Below, piece after piece: positions 1-6,949 of a stretch of 11,984 nucleotides of DNA. The DNA comes from Clostridiales bacterium. GTDB taxonomy: Bacteria > Bacillota > Clostridia > Lachnospirales > Lachnospiraceae. The notes under the pieces were generated by a model. It was not told the DNA's origin. It saw only the letters and a program-made list of their open reading frames with translations, and made no database searches. The position numbers and the translations under genes were made by a program. Position 1 is the first letter of the stretch. Every line of letters begins with the position of its first letter. The stretch is taken from contig JAJBVF010000048.1 in the NCBI GenBank assembly GCA_020859965.1, forward strand, positions 1 to 11,984. The letters run 5' to 3'.

Positions 1-128
1 ATATTGTATATGGAGGTGATCAGCATAGACAGGATCGTCGGCCCGGCAAGCCGCGGAATCACCTTTTCCACCGGATCGTTTAGCATCTGTTCATTGCGTG
101 AACGCGTATCTTTCTCTTTCCTTTTCAT
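1..128 (-). CDS. MATE family efflux transporter, N-terminal fragment (runs off left edge)
   Basis: Only the first 42 codons are in the window. The peptide begins MKRKEKDTRSRNEQML and continues NDPVEKVIPRLAGP, then TILSMLITSIYNM. The phrase 'M-L-x-D-P-V-E-K-x-I-P-R-L-A-x-P-T-I-x-S-M-L-I-T-S-I-Y-N-M' is the usual opening of clostridial MATE (multidrug and toxic compound extrusion) transporters, just before and into the first transmembrane helix. MATE proteins are cation-coupled antiporters in the cytoplasmic membrane that export drugs or metabolites. The start is supported by a GGGGAGG ribosome binding site (138-144) nine bases upstream. The gene is transcribed away from the SpoIID-like gene and has its own promoter at 268-296. 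Family assignment rests on the N-terminal signature only. The substrate and the integrity of the rest of the gene cannot be judged. Confidence 0.82.
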   Translation of the reverse strand, partial: MKRKEKDTRSRNEQMLNDPVEKVIPRLAGPTILSMLITSIYN

Positions 129-198
129 TAAAAAATGCCTCCCCTGCGATAAGGAACTGCTGCGAAATCTCTATGTATGAAATTATTAAATGATTCAA

Positions 199-218
199 GT
201 GACATAAGAGTATGTTAC
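199..218. promoter_or_regulatory. imperfect palindrome, possible operator or leader hairpin
   Basis: GTGACATAAGAGTATGTTAC is a 20-bp inverted repeat. It has the arms GTGACATA and TATGTTAC, one mismatched pair and a 4-nt centre. It lies about 45 bp downstream of the predicted MATE transcription start. Size and symmetry would suit a dimeric MarR- or TetR-type repressor, which often control MATE pumps, but no regulator gene is adjacent. A weak RNA hairpin is the alternative. The rest of the 252-bp gap (129-380) holds the MATE promoter and, facing the SpoIID-like gene, only a weak candidate promoter (TTTCCA at 320-325, TAAAAG at 343-348, 17-bp spacer). Confidence 0.35.
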
Positions 219-267
219 TACTACAATGTAAAAAGCTGATTGCTTCATTCCTTCAGAACAGTTTTTT

Positions 268-296
268 ATTATAACGAGATTCCGCAAAAAGTACAA
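268..296 (-). promoter_or_regulatory. sigma-A-type promoter for the MATE transporter gene
   Basis: Read on the minus strand, TTGTAC (291-296) and a perfect TATAAT (268-273) are separated by exactly 17 bases. Transcription would start near 261, giving an untranslated leader of roughly 130 nt before the MATE start codon at 128. The palindrome at 199-218 lies inside this leader. Confidence 0.72.
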
Positions 297-380
297 GAGG
301 AGCTTTAAAAGTTACATGATTTCCAATCCTGTCGTCATAGGATAAAAGGGAATATCTGTGATGGACGGGGGACAGGCGGG

Positions 381-2021
381 ATGAAGCGGGGAACAATTAT
401 CGGAAAGCTTTTGATGGGACTGGAGCTGGCACTTTTGACGGGCATGGTGCTGCTGTCTTTTTATCTGTTCTATGGATATCTGAAGCAGGGAGAGCAGGAA
501 GTAAACGGGACGGCGAATCTGGAAGGCTCTGTAGACAGTGAGACGAATGAAGATTCAGGTATGAGCATAGAAACAGATGAAGACTCAGCTGCACTCCCGA
601 ACACAGATAAGGATGCAGCGGCGACGGGGCTGGTACAGGCATCTGTAGATGAGGCGGCTATGATTCGGGTGCGTATACTGGACAGTGAATACTTGGAAGA
701 ATTGTTTGATGCGATCACGATTTCCGGGACGGAAGGGGTTACGGTAGAAAAGGGAACCTATTCTGAGGATTATACTTTCGTGGGCCTGACAGAAGAAAAT
801 ATAGCATTTACCAATATTGTGGATGAGAACGCAGAAAGCAGGGGAAAAGATGATACAGCAGACGCTGAAAGCGAAATGACAGCCGAAAACGGAATAACAG
901 CTGAAAATGAAATAGCAGACGGAAACAAAAATGAGACGGAACGTGAAGAGAAAACCGGCGATTATTATACAGGAATATATACGGTTACTGCTTCAGAACT
1001 GCAGGCAGGAGAAGCACTTCACCTCCTTCCCGGAGAGGGAGGAACTCTCTGCGTGACGAACATTTCGCGCTCTTACGGCTCACCGGAGTATTCCGGAAGC
1101 CTGTATATTTACCGGCTGGAGGGTGGACTTGCCCTGGTAAACGAGCTGAATCTTGAGGAATATCTGTATGCGGTTGTTTCCAGTGAGATGCCTTCTTACT
1201 ACCCTTTGGAAGCGCAAAAAGCACAGGCAGTGTGTGCGCGGACTTATGTGGTGAACTGCATGGGAAAAAATGAAACAGGACAGTTGCTTGCGGATCTGGA
1301 TGACAGTGTGAGTTTTCAGGTTTATAACAATCAGCAGAGTACGGAGAATTCCCGTGAGGCGGTAGACGCGACTTGCGGAGAGATTCTTGCAATTGAGGAG
1401 ATCCAGTACTATTCGACCTCCTGTCTTTCTGAACACAGAGATGATCTGGACACGGAAGATGCATTTCGGGATTTTCTTTCGGAAATGCCAAAGGAAGAGG
1501 CAGAATATGGATCGCCGTGGCTGCGCTGGCAGACAGAGCTTTCTTCTGACGTGATTCTGGAAAAACTGAGGGAAGTGGTTGGAATGGATGCTAAAGTGCT
1601 GACCGGGATATCTGTGGAGGCTCGAAATGGGAACGGTCAGGCTCAGATTCTGCGGATTGCGGCGGATGATGAAACGCTGGAGCTGGAAGGCGAGTATGAG
1701 ATTCGGCGTTTCCTTGCTCCGGAAGAGACAGAAGTAGAATTGATGGATGGAACGACGGTTGTTGGCATGCAGCTGCTTCCGAGCGCGTTTTTCTACATTG
1801 ATATTGAGCACAGCGCCAGTGATGATACAGAAACGATTCCGGTTGGAGCGGAGACAGACGACGGAATGCAGGAGAATTCGGAATTCATTTATGCATTGCG
1901 CATCTGCGGCGGCGGTTATGGTCATGGGAATGGAATGAGCCAGTACGGAGCAGCACAGATGGCTTCTGAGGGAGCTTCTTATCTGGAGATTCTGGAATAT
2001 TACTATACAGAATCGCAGTAA
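381..2021 (+). CDS. SpoIID/LytB domain-containing cell-wall protein
   Basis: The 546-aa product has a short basic N-terminus and one membrane helix (about residues 9-34), so it is probably anchored with its bulk outside the membrane. Two Asp/Glu/Ala/Thr-rich low-complexity stretches (about 46-80 and 150-192) flank a folded segment. The SpoIID core starts near 240. Residues 258-275 read NLEEYLYAVVSSEMPSYY, and E269 in 'SSEMP' aligns with the catalytic glutamate of SpoIID lytic transglycosylases. 'EAQKAQAVCARTYV' (277-290) and the C-terminal 'GGGYGHGNGMSQYGA' (510-524) are hallmark family motifs. SpoIID itself cleaves glycan strands denuded of stem peptides during engulfment. This protein is far longer than SpoIID (about 340 aa) and is not next to other sporulation genes, so a LytB-like or vegetative wall role is equally possible. 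The usual 'STSGG' segment reads STSCLSEH (345-352), where C348 and H352 may be metal ligands. The ribosome binding site is weak. No clear terminator follows. Confidence 0.88.
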   Translation: MKRGTIIGKLLMGLELALLTGMVLLSFYLFYGYLKQGEQEVNGTANLEGSVDSETNEDSGMSIETDEDSAALPNTDKDAAATGLVQASVDEAAMIRVRILDSEYLEELFDAITISGTEGVTVEKGTYSEDYTFVGLTEENIAFTNIVDENAESRGKDDTADAESEMTAENGITAENEIADGNKNETEREEKTGDYYTGIYTVTASELQAGEALHLLPGEGGTLCVTNISRSYGSPEYSGSLYIYRLEGGLALVNELNLEEYLYAVVSSEMPSYYPLEAQKAQAVCARTYVVNCMGKNETGQLLADLDDSVSFQVYNNQQSTENSREAVDATCGEILAIEEIQYYSTSCLSEHRDDLDTEDAFRDFLSEMPKEEAEYGSPWLRWQTELSSDVILEKLREVVGMDAKVLTGISVEARNGNGQAQILRIAADDETLELEGEYEIRRFLAPEETEVELMDGTTVVGMQLLPSAFFYIDIEHSASDDTETIPVGAETDDGMQENSEFIYALRICGGGYGHGNGMSQYGAAQMASEGASYLEILEYYYTESQ

Positions 2022-2059
2022 AAGCTATGCAGGGTTAATATGTTTTTTATCCGGAAGGG

Positions 2060-2088
2060 TTGCTGATAAAATAGTTTTATGATAAAAT
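2060..2088 (+). promoter_or_regulatory. promoter for the peptide ABC transporter operon
   Basis: TTGCTG (2060-2065) and TAAAAT (2083-2088) are separated by 17 bp, giving 4/6 and 5/6 matches to the sigma-A consensus. Transcription would start near 2095, at the left edge of the palindrome at 2095-2120. That leaves a leader of about 130 nt before dppB. It is the best promoter in the 206-bp gap between the SpoIID-like gene and dppB. Confidence 0.6.
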
Positions 2089-2094
2089 TAAAAA

Positions 2095-2120
2095 ATGTCT
2101 GATGCTTAAGCATTTGGCAT
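2095..2120. promoter_or_regulatory. extended palindrome at the predicted operon start site, possible operator
   Basis: A perfect 12-bp palindrome, ATGCTTAAGCAT (2102-2113), is flanked symmetrically by ATG (2095-2097) and CAT (2118-2120), each four bases away. The symmetric element is 26 bp long. It lies immediately downstream of the -10 box, where a bound dimer would block transcription initiation. It has no T tract and the stem is AT-rich, so it is not a terminator. The regulator is unknown. Confidence 0.45.
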
Positions 2121-2227
2121 AAAGATGCGTGTTAAAAGATTTTTGCAATATTTGAAAACGACAGGATTCAAAGATTTGCCTGTACCTTTACTTGATTTCT
2201 GTAGCGGAAGGGGGAGGGATGCCAGAA

Positions 2228-3166
2228 ATGGTGCGCTATATAGTGAAAAGGCTGTTAATCTTACTGCCCACGGTTTTATTCGTTGTATTTCTTATTTTCT
2301 TTATTATTCATTTGATGCCCAGCTCTCCGGGACGTATCATTCTTGGACTTTACGCTGCAGATGAGGAAGTAGAACTGCTAAATGAGGAAATGGGTTATAA
2401 TGACCCGTTGCTGGTGCAGTTTGTTCACTATGTAGCGGACGCTGTCCGGGGAGATTTTGGAACATCCTATCAGTCCGGTCTCCCTGTGTTTGATGTGCTG
2501 CTGCCTAAGTTCCCCGTTACCTTTCGGCTGGCGGTTCTGTCTATGCTGGTAGCGTGCCTGATCGGGATTCCATTGGGGATTCTTTCCGCAGTTAAACAGT
2601 ATTCAGTGGTGGATATGGTTGCTACAGTGTCCTCTTTGATTCTTGCATCGATTCCTTCCTTCTTCCTGGGCATCCTGCTGATGCTGTTGTTTGCATTGAA
2701 ACTGCAGCTGCTTCCGTCCAGTGGAATAGGGACACCGGCTCACTATGTGCTGCCGGTCCTCACTTTGGGCCTGCCTATGGCAGCCTATCTCTCACGACTC
2801 ACCCGCACGACAATGCTTGATACCCTGAATCAGGATTATATTTTGACCGCCCGTGCCAAAGGATGTTCCAGAATGAGAACGACAATGATGCACGCGCTGC
2901 GCAATGCCATGATGCCGGTCGTGACACAGATTGGCATGAGCTTTGCGACGCTTCTGGGAGGTTCCATCATTGTGGAGCAGGTATTCGGCATGGCAGGGTT
3001 TGGCTCCACACTTCTGACAGCGATTCAATATAAGGACAGTCCACTGATTATTGGTGCTGTCGTTTTCCTGGCAGTGCTGTTTGTACTTATCATGTTGATA
3101 ATTGACATCCTCTATGCATTCCTGGATCCGCGTGTCGCTGCGAAGAGCTATGACACGAAGGGGTGA
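2228..3166 (+). CDS. dppB: peptide/nickel-type ABC transporter permease, DppB family
   Basis: This inner-membrane permease is one half of the transmembrane channel of a Dpp/Opp-type importer. The 312-aa protein begins MVRYIVKRLLILLPTVLF, the standard DppB start. It has one N-terminal helix (9-29), an extracytoplasmic domain to about residue 98, and five further hydrophobic segments. The ATPase-contact (EAA) loop reads YILTARAKGC (204-213) and leads into LRNAMMPVV. 'GGSIIVEQVFGMAGFGS' (244-260) and the terminal 'FLDPRV' are family landmarks. I chose the ATG at 2228 because GGGGAGG (2211-2217) sits 10 bases upstream of it. An in-frame ATG at 2219 abuts the purine run and is too close. A longer reading would need a TTG at 2192. 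The companion permease begins 12 bases after its stop. The substrate is probably short peptides, but NikB-like metal or opine uptake cannot be excluded. Confidence 0.93.
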   Translation: MVRYIVKRLLILLPTVLFVVFLIFFIIHLMPSSPGRIILGLYAADEEVELLNEEMGYNDPLLVQFVHYVADAVRGDFGTSYQSGLPVFDVLLPKFPVTFRLAVLSMLVACLIGIPLGILSAVKQYSVVDMVATVSSLILASIPSFFLGILLMLLFALKLQLLPSSGIGTPAHYVLPVLTLGLPMAAYLSRLTRTTMLDTLNQDYILTARAKGCSRMRTTMMHALRNAMMPVVTQIGMSFATLLGGSIIVEQVFGMAGFGSTLLTAIQYKDSPLIIGAVVFLAVLFVLIMLIIDILYAFLDPRVAAKSYDTKG

Positions 3167-3178
3167 AAGGGGAATATT

Positions 3179-4075
3179 ATGAGATTTTTTCAAAAGAAAA
3201 AAAAGGCGCCAATAACGGATATTCCCCAGGGACAGGCACGTCAGATCTGGGACAGCTTTCGAAAAAATAAACTGGCGATGGCAGCTCTTATCGTACTGGT
3301 AATCATCGTCGCTTCCGCCATCTGCTGCGGCTTTGTTTTTGATTATGAGATAGATGCCCTCCAGATGGACGCATCCAATCGTCTGAGCGGACCAAGCCTG
3401 TCGCATTGGTTTGGAACGGACAATTTTGGCCGCGATCTGTTTGTGCGGGTGCTGTTTGGTACCCGGTATTCCCTGCTTTTCGGAATTGGCTGCACAGCGT
3501 TGTCTTTGCTGATCGGCTGTCTGTTTGGGGCGGTTGCCGCCTACTACGGCGGAATTATGGATTCGGTTATCATGCGGATCGTGGATGCTGTTATGTGCAT
3601 CCCAAGTATTCTTCTTGCACTCACCATAGTGGCTGTGGCGGGAGCAGGTATCAGAAGTCTGATCATTGCGATCACGATCTCTAACATTCCGGGGTTTACC
3701 CGTATGGTGCGATCCGTGATCCTGTCAGTGGTTTCGCAGGATTATATTGAGGCAGCCCGCTCATGTGGGACCAGAGACCGAACGATCATTCTGCGTCATT
3801 TGCTGCCCAACGCGCTGGGACCCATCCTGGTGAACAGTATGATGCAGATTGCCGGCATGATCATGACGGCCGCTGGTTTAAGCTATATTGGCATGGGTGT
3901 GAGCAGCCCGACACCGGAATGGGGGAGTATGCTCTCAGAAGGCGTCGAGATGATGCGGCTGTATCCGCACCTGGTCATCTTCCCGGGCATGGCGATTCTG
4001 GTTACCGCGCTCAGCTTTAATCTGATCGGCGATGGCTTAACCGATGCTCTGGATCCTCACCGCCGGACGCAGTGA
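3179..4075 (+). CDS. dppC: peptide/nickel-type ABC transporter permease, DppC family
   Basis: This is the second channel subunit, expected to pair with DppB in the cytoplasmic membrane. The 298-aa protein has a basic cytoplasmic N-terminus ending in 'SFRKNKLAM', a first helix at about 32-54, and the diagnostic 'HWFGTDNFGRDLFVR' (76-90), in which FGTDxxGRD is the DppC/OppC signature. The ATPase-contact loop is YIEAARSCGTRDRTII (189-204), followed by 'RHLLPNALGP'. The C-terminus 'NLIGDGLTDALDPHR' (281-295) matches the family ending, and the length is typical. The gene lies 12 bp after dppB, with a GGGG-type ribosome binding site, so the two permeases are co-transcribed. The downstream gap to dppA contains tandem hairpins. 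Confidence 0.94.
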   Translation: MRFFQKKKKAPITDIPQGQARQIWDSFRKNKLAMAALIVLVIIVASAICCGFVFDYEIDALQMDASNRLSGPSLSHWFGTDNFGRDLFVRVLFGTRYSLLFGIGCTALSLLIGCLFGAVAAYYGGIMDSVIMRIVDAVMCIPSILLALTIVAVAGAGIRSLIIAITISNIPGFTRMVRSVILSVVSQDYIEAARSCGTRDRTIILRHLLPNALGPILVNSMMQIAGMIMTAAGLSYIGMGVSSPTPEWGSMLSEGVEMMRLYPHLVIFPGMAILVTALSFNLIGDGLTDALDPHRRTQ

Positions 4076-4093
4076 TAGGCAACTTTTGAATTT

Positions 4094-4190
4094 GTCAGCA
4101 TGCGCTGATAAAGATAGTGTAACTTGCAAAAAGTTCACGGCGCTTGCGGCAGTGAACTTCGCAAGTTAACGACAGAATCGCCAGATTCTG
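4094..4190 (+). other. three tandem hairpins between permease and binding-protein genes
   Basis: Three inverted repeats follow one another in the 187-bp gap between dppC and dppA. The first is TCAGC-ATGC-GCTGA (4095-4108). The second is a long stem in which AAGTTCAC (4131-4138) pairs with GTGAACTT (4152-4159), and AACTTGC (4121-4127) pairs with GCAAGTT (4161-4167) across a small internal loop. The third is CAGAATC-gcca-GATTCTG (4173-4190). None is followed directly by a T run, so they do not look like intrinsic terminators. In ABC operons such structures often protect one part of the mRNA or reduce read-through, which would allow separate dosage of binding protein and permeases. No convincing separate promoter for dppA was found. 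A repeat family dispersed in the genome is an alternative. Confidence 0.6.
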
Positions 4191-4262
4191 GAGATTACTT
4201 GCAGCTGGTTTTTCTGTGAGTAATGTAACTGTTAGAAATAATAAAAGAAAGGATTAAGAAAG

Positions 4263-5786
4263 ATGAAAAAAGCAATTTCATTCCTGCTGACGCTTTCACT
4301 GGTATTTGCGTCCGCTTCCTGCGGTACATTCGCTTCCGAAGCCAGTGAAGCAGAATCGTCCGCTTCCGGGGACACATTGGTCGCTATGACAGAACGGACT
4401 GTTGATTCCTACGACCCGTTTACTGTATCCCAATACGATACGGTGACATTGAACCAGGTGTTTGATACCCTGTTTATGTGGGATGCTGATGGGGAGGTTG
4501 TTGGCCGTCTGGCTGAGAGCTGGGTTGAGGAGGACGATGGTGTAACGATTACCGTCAAGCTTCATGAAGGCGTAACATTCCACGACGGGACGGACTTTAA
4601 TGCTGATGCAGTGGTCTGGAACTACGAACAGTTGATGGCAGGAACCTGGGGCAGTGCATTCTCTGCATATATCTCTGACATTTCCAAGGTGGACGATTAC
4701 ACGATCGCTGTTACTAAGCTGACCCCGGCTTCCACCGCATTGGACATTTTGTGCTATTTCATGCTGATCGCTTCGCCTACTGCGTATGAGGCGGATCCGG
4801 AAGGATTTGCTACCCATCCGGTGGGAACAGGCGCTTACATCTGGGAGTCCAAGGACGCCGCATCGGGTACGATTACCATGACAGCCAATGAGGATTATTT
4901 CCTCGGAGCTCCGGCAATTAAAACTCTGGAGCTGGTAGCCCCCATGGACAGCTCCACAGCAATGGTTGCTCTGGAGACCGGAGAACTGAACTGGGCTTTG
5001 GCGTTGACGAACAGCGATATTACTCTGGCGGAATCAAGTGATTCTGTTACGGGCATGACCAGTGCCGGATGGAGCACTTTGACAATGATGCTGGCGGGAG
5101 AGCCTATGACCTCTGATCAGAATCTGCGGAACGCGATTGCCTATGCGATCAATCGTGAAAACGCGGCAATTTACAACAATGAGTCGGAGTATATCGCGTG
5201 CAACGATCTGTTCTCGGCTAATATTATGGGTGATCTGTCCGGGAAAACGACCACTTCCTACTATGATCCGGAACTGGCCATGGAATACCTGGAACAGTCG
5301 GATTATGATGGCAGCACAATTACCATCAATACTTTGAGCACCTACGAGAATGTGGCTACCTCCATTCAAAATGATCTGAACGCCATCGGAATCAATACGC
5401 AGATCAGTACTATTGACCGCGCTACGTGGAGTGAAATGATGGCGAATGGAACGCTGCAGATCAGCACCATCGATTTTGGCGGCGTGTACAATGGCCCCAT
5501 TGAGATGATGAGCTACTTCGTCTCTACTGGTTATTACGGCCAGATGGGAATTTTCGGACAGTCCGAAGAATGTGATGCTGCGGTGGAAGCTGTCTACTCG
5601 ATTACTGATGCAGATGAACGGGAGGAAGCGCTGATCACAGCGGTTCAGCTGATGAGCGACCTGAACAACTTTGTTTCTCTGTATGAGATGACCTTTAACT
5701 CCGCCTGCTCATCCAATCTGCAGGGTGCGCAGCCGGTCTGGGCTGCAATGATGACACCTTATTTTTATCAGTGCTATTATGAATAA
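4263..5786 (+). CDS. dppA: ABC transporter substrate-binding protein, family 5 (peptide/nickel type)
   Basis: The 507-aa secreted binding protein is expected to capture substrate outside the cell and deliver it to DppBC. A signal peptide (MKKAISFLLTLSLVFASA) is followed by C20. The residues before that cysteine (S-A-S) lack the usual Leu at -3, so lipidation is likely but the lipobox is weak. A Ser/Glu/Ala linker follows to about residue 36. Family-5 landmarks are present: 'DPFTVSQYD', 'VGRLAESWVEEDDG', 'TVKLHEGVTFHDGTDFNADAV' (beginning near residue 97) and 'GTGAYIW'. The later domain carries 'NLRNAIAYAINRE'. Length is normal for the family. The gene follows the permeases and precedes a terminator, so it is probably the most abundant product of the operon. 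Ligand specificity cannot be read from the sequence. Confidence 0.93.
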   Translation: MKKAISFLLTLSLVFASASCGTFASEASEAESSASGDTLVAMTERTVDSYDPFTVSQYDTVTLNQVFDTLFMWDADGEVVGRLAESWVEEDDGVTITVKLHEGVTFHDGTDFNADAVVWNYEQLMAGTWGSAFSAYISDISKVDDYTIAVTKLTPASTALDILCYFMLIASPTAYEADPEGFATHPVGTGAYIWESKDAASGTITMTANEDYFLGAPAIKTLELVAPMDSSTAMVALETGELNWALALTNSDITLAESSDSVTGMTSAGWSTLTMMLAGEPMTSDQNLRNAIAYAINRENAAIYNNESEYIACNDLFSANIMGDLSGKTTTSYYDPELAMEYLEQSDYDGSTITINTLSTYENVATSIQNDLNAIGINTQISTIDRATWSEMMANGTLQISTIDFGGVYNGPIEMMSYFVSTGYYGQMGIFGQSEECDAAVEAVYSITDADEREEALITAVQLMSDLNNFVSLYEMTFNSACSSNLQGAQPVWAAMMTPYFYQCYYE

Positions 5787-5865
5787 GCGCTGACCGTATG
5801 TATCCGGTAGCCTGTAACGTAATTCCGTGTGTATGATGCGCAGGTTCTTACGATACGGTTTACTG

Positions 5866-5912
5866 GGCAACCGCTGTTTAGGAACTATAGTTTCTAAGGC
5901 GGTTGCCTTTTT
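5866..5912 (+). terminator. strong intrinsic terminator inside the transporter operon
   Basis: GGCAACCGC (5866-5874) pairs perfectly with GCGGTTGCC (5899-5907). An inner stem, TTAGGAAC with GTTTCTAA, extends the helix. TTTTT (5908-5912) follows at once. It lies 80 bp after dppA and 50 bp before dppD. No good promoter is visible between it and dppD, so ATPase expression probably depends on read-through. Confidence 0.85.
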
Positions 5913-5962
5913 AAGACTGAAAGTTGCCTTATAAGACGGGCTGGAAAAGGTGGGATGGCTTT

Positions 5963-6949
5963 GTGGAAGAAAAAAATGCACTTCTTTCTGTGAAGGGGCT
6001 GAGCGTTTCAATTACCAGTGGGAACCATAGCGTTGTACCTGTGTGCGATGTGACATTTGACATACCTCATGGTAAGGTGCTGGGGCTGGTAGGAGAGAGC
6101 GGATGCGGGAAGAGTATAACAGCCCGGTCTGTTATGGGGCTGTTGCCCCGTGGCGGGAAAATAACTTCAGGATGTATCCTTTTTGACGGAGAAGAAATTT
6201 CCTCTTTCACGGAGCGGCAAATGCAGCAAATAAACGGAAACCGCATATCGATGATTTTCCAGGAACCAATGTCCAGCTTAAACCCCGTCGTCAAGGTGGG
6301 CAAGCAGGTGGCGGAGGTTCTGCGGCTCCATACCAGCTTGAGCCGCAAGGAATGTAAGGCAGCTGTGATCGATATTTTTACGCAGGTAGGGATCCCGGAG
6401 CCGGAAAAGCGCTATTCGGCGTATCCTTACCAGCTTTCAGGGGGGCTCCGACAGAGGGTGATGATTGCGATGGCGATGGTTTGCAACCCGGAATTGTTAA
6501 TTGCGGATGAGCCAACGACCGCGCTGGATGTAACAACAGAGGCACAGATTCTCCGACTTATGGGAAACTTGCAGCGTGAGTATGGAACCTCTATTCTGAT
6601 GATCACGCACAATCTGGGCGTAGTTGCCAAAATCTGCGATCATGTGAATGTGATGTATCTGGGGCAGATTGTCGAAAGCTGTTCTACCGGTGCATTATTT
6701 GCAAAGCCCATGCATCCCTATACCAGGGGGCTGATCGCGTCTGTTCCGCAGATTCGGGAAGAAAAGCAGATTGTTGCAGGGATACAGGGTACGGTTCCGG
6801 CTCTTGAGGATATCCCTTCCGGCTGCAGATTCAGCACACGCTGCGCTTACGCAACGGAACGATGCCGCAGGGAATGTCCGGAATTGCTTGAGAGAGAGGC
6901 CGGACATTCTGTGCGATGCTTTTTTCCAGGGGAGGGGGATGCGTTATGA
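5963..6949 (+). CDS. dppD: peptide ABC transporter ATP-binding protein, DppD/OppD family
   Basis: This is one of two cytoplasmic ATPases that power the importer. In the 328-aa reading, Walker A is GESGCGKS (44-51), the Q-loop is Q100 in 'IFQEPMSSLNP', the ABC signature is LSGGLRQR (158-165), Walker B ends 'LLIADEP' with E183, and the switch histidine is H216. After the ATPase core comes the Dpp/Opp C-terminal extension with a cysteine set C288-x5-C294-x6-C301-x3-C305, the region where an iron-sulfur cluster has been described in mycobacterial homologues. The GTG at 5963 is preferred because AAGGTGG lies nine bases upstream and the N-terminus then matches the family. The alternative is a TTG at 5924, only 11 bp after the terminator. 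The stop overlaps the start of the next gene (ATGA), indicating translational coupling. Confidence 0.93.
   Translation: MEEKNALLSVKGLSVSITSGNHSVVPVCDVTFDIPHGKVLGLVGESGCGKSITARSVMGLLPRGGKITSGCILFDGEEISSFTERQMQQINGNRISMIFQEPMSSLNPVVKVGKQVAEVLRLHTSLSRKECKAAVIDIFTQVGIPEPEKRYSAYPYQLSGGLRQRVMIAMAMVCNPELLIADEPTTALDVTTEAQILRLMGNLQREYGTSILMITHNLGVVAKICDHVNVMYLGQIVESCSTGALFAKPMHPYTRGLIASVPQIREEKQIVAGIQGTVPALEDIPSGCRFSTRCAYATERCRRECPELLEREAGHSVRCFFPGEGDAL

Noticed and set aside
1080..1925. 281-codon minus-strand open frame opposite the SpoIID-like gene
   Set aside because: It lies fully antisense to a gene with clear family motifs. Its composition (His/Arg/Cys/Ile scatter) is that of a shadow frame, and no family motifs were recognised.
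2125..2364. 79-codon plus-strand open frame before and over dppB
   Set aside because: It overlaps dppB in another frame, lacks a Shine-Dalgarno and has no recognisable protein features.
2792..3406. 204-codon minus-strand open frame across the dppB/dppC junction
   Set aside because: It is antisense to both permeases, whose motifs are unmistakable. No ribosome binding site or domain pattern was seen.
4094..4190. hairpins considered as an intrinsic terminator after dppC
   Set aside because: No T run follows any of the stems, and no replacement promoter is evident before dppA. They were kept as RNA structure elements rather than a terminator.
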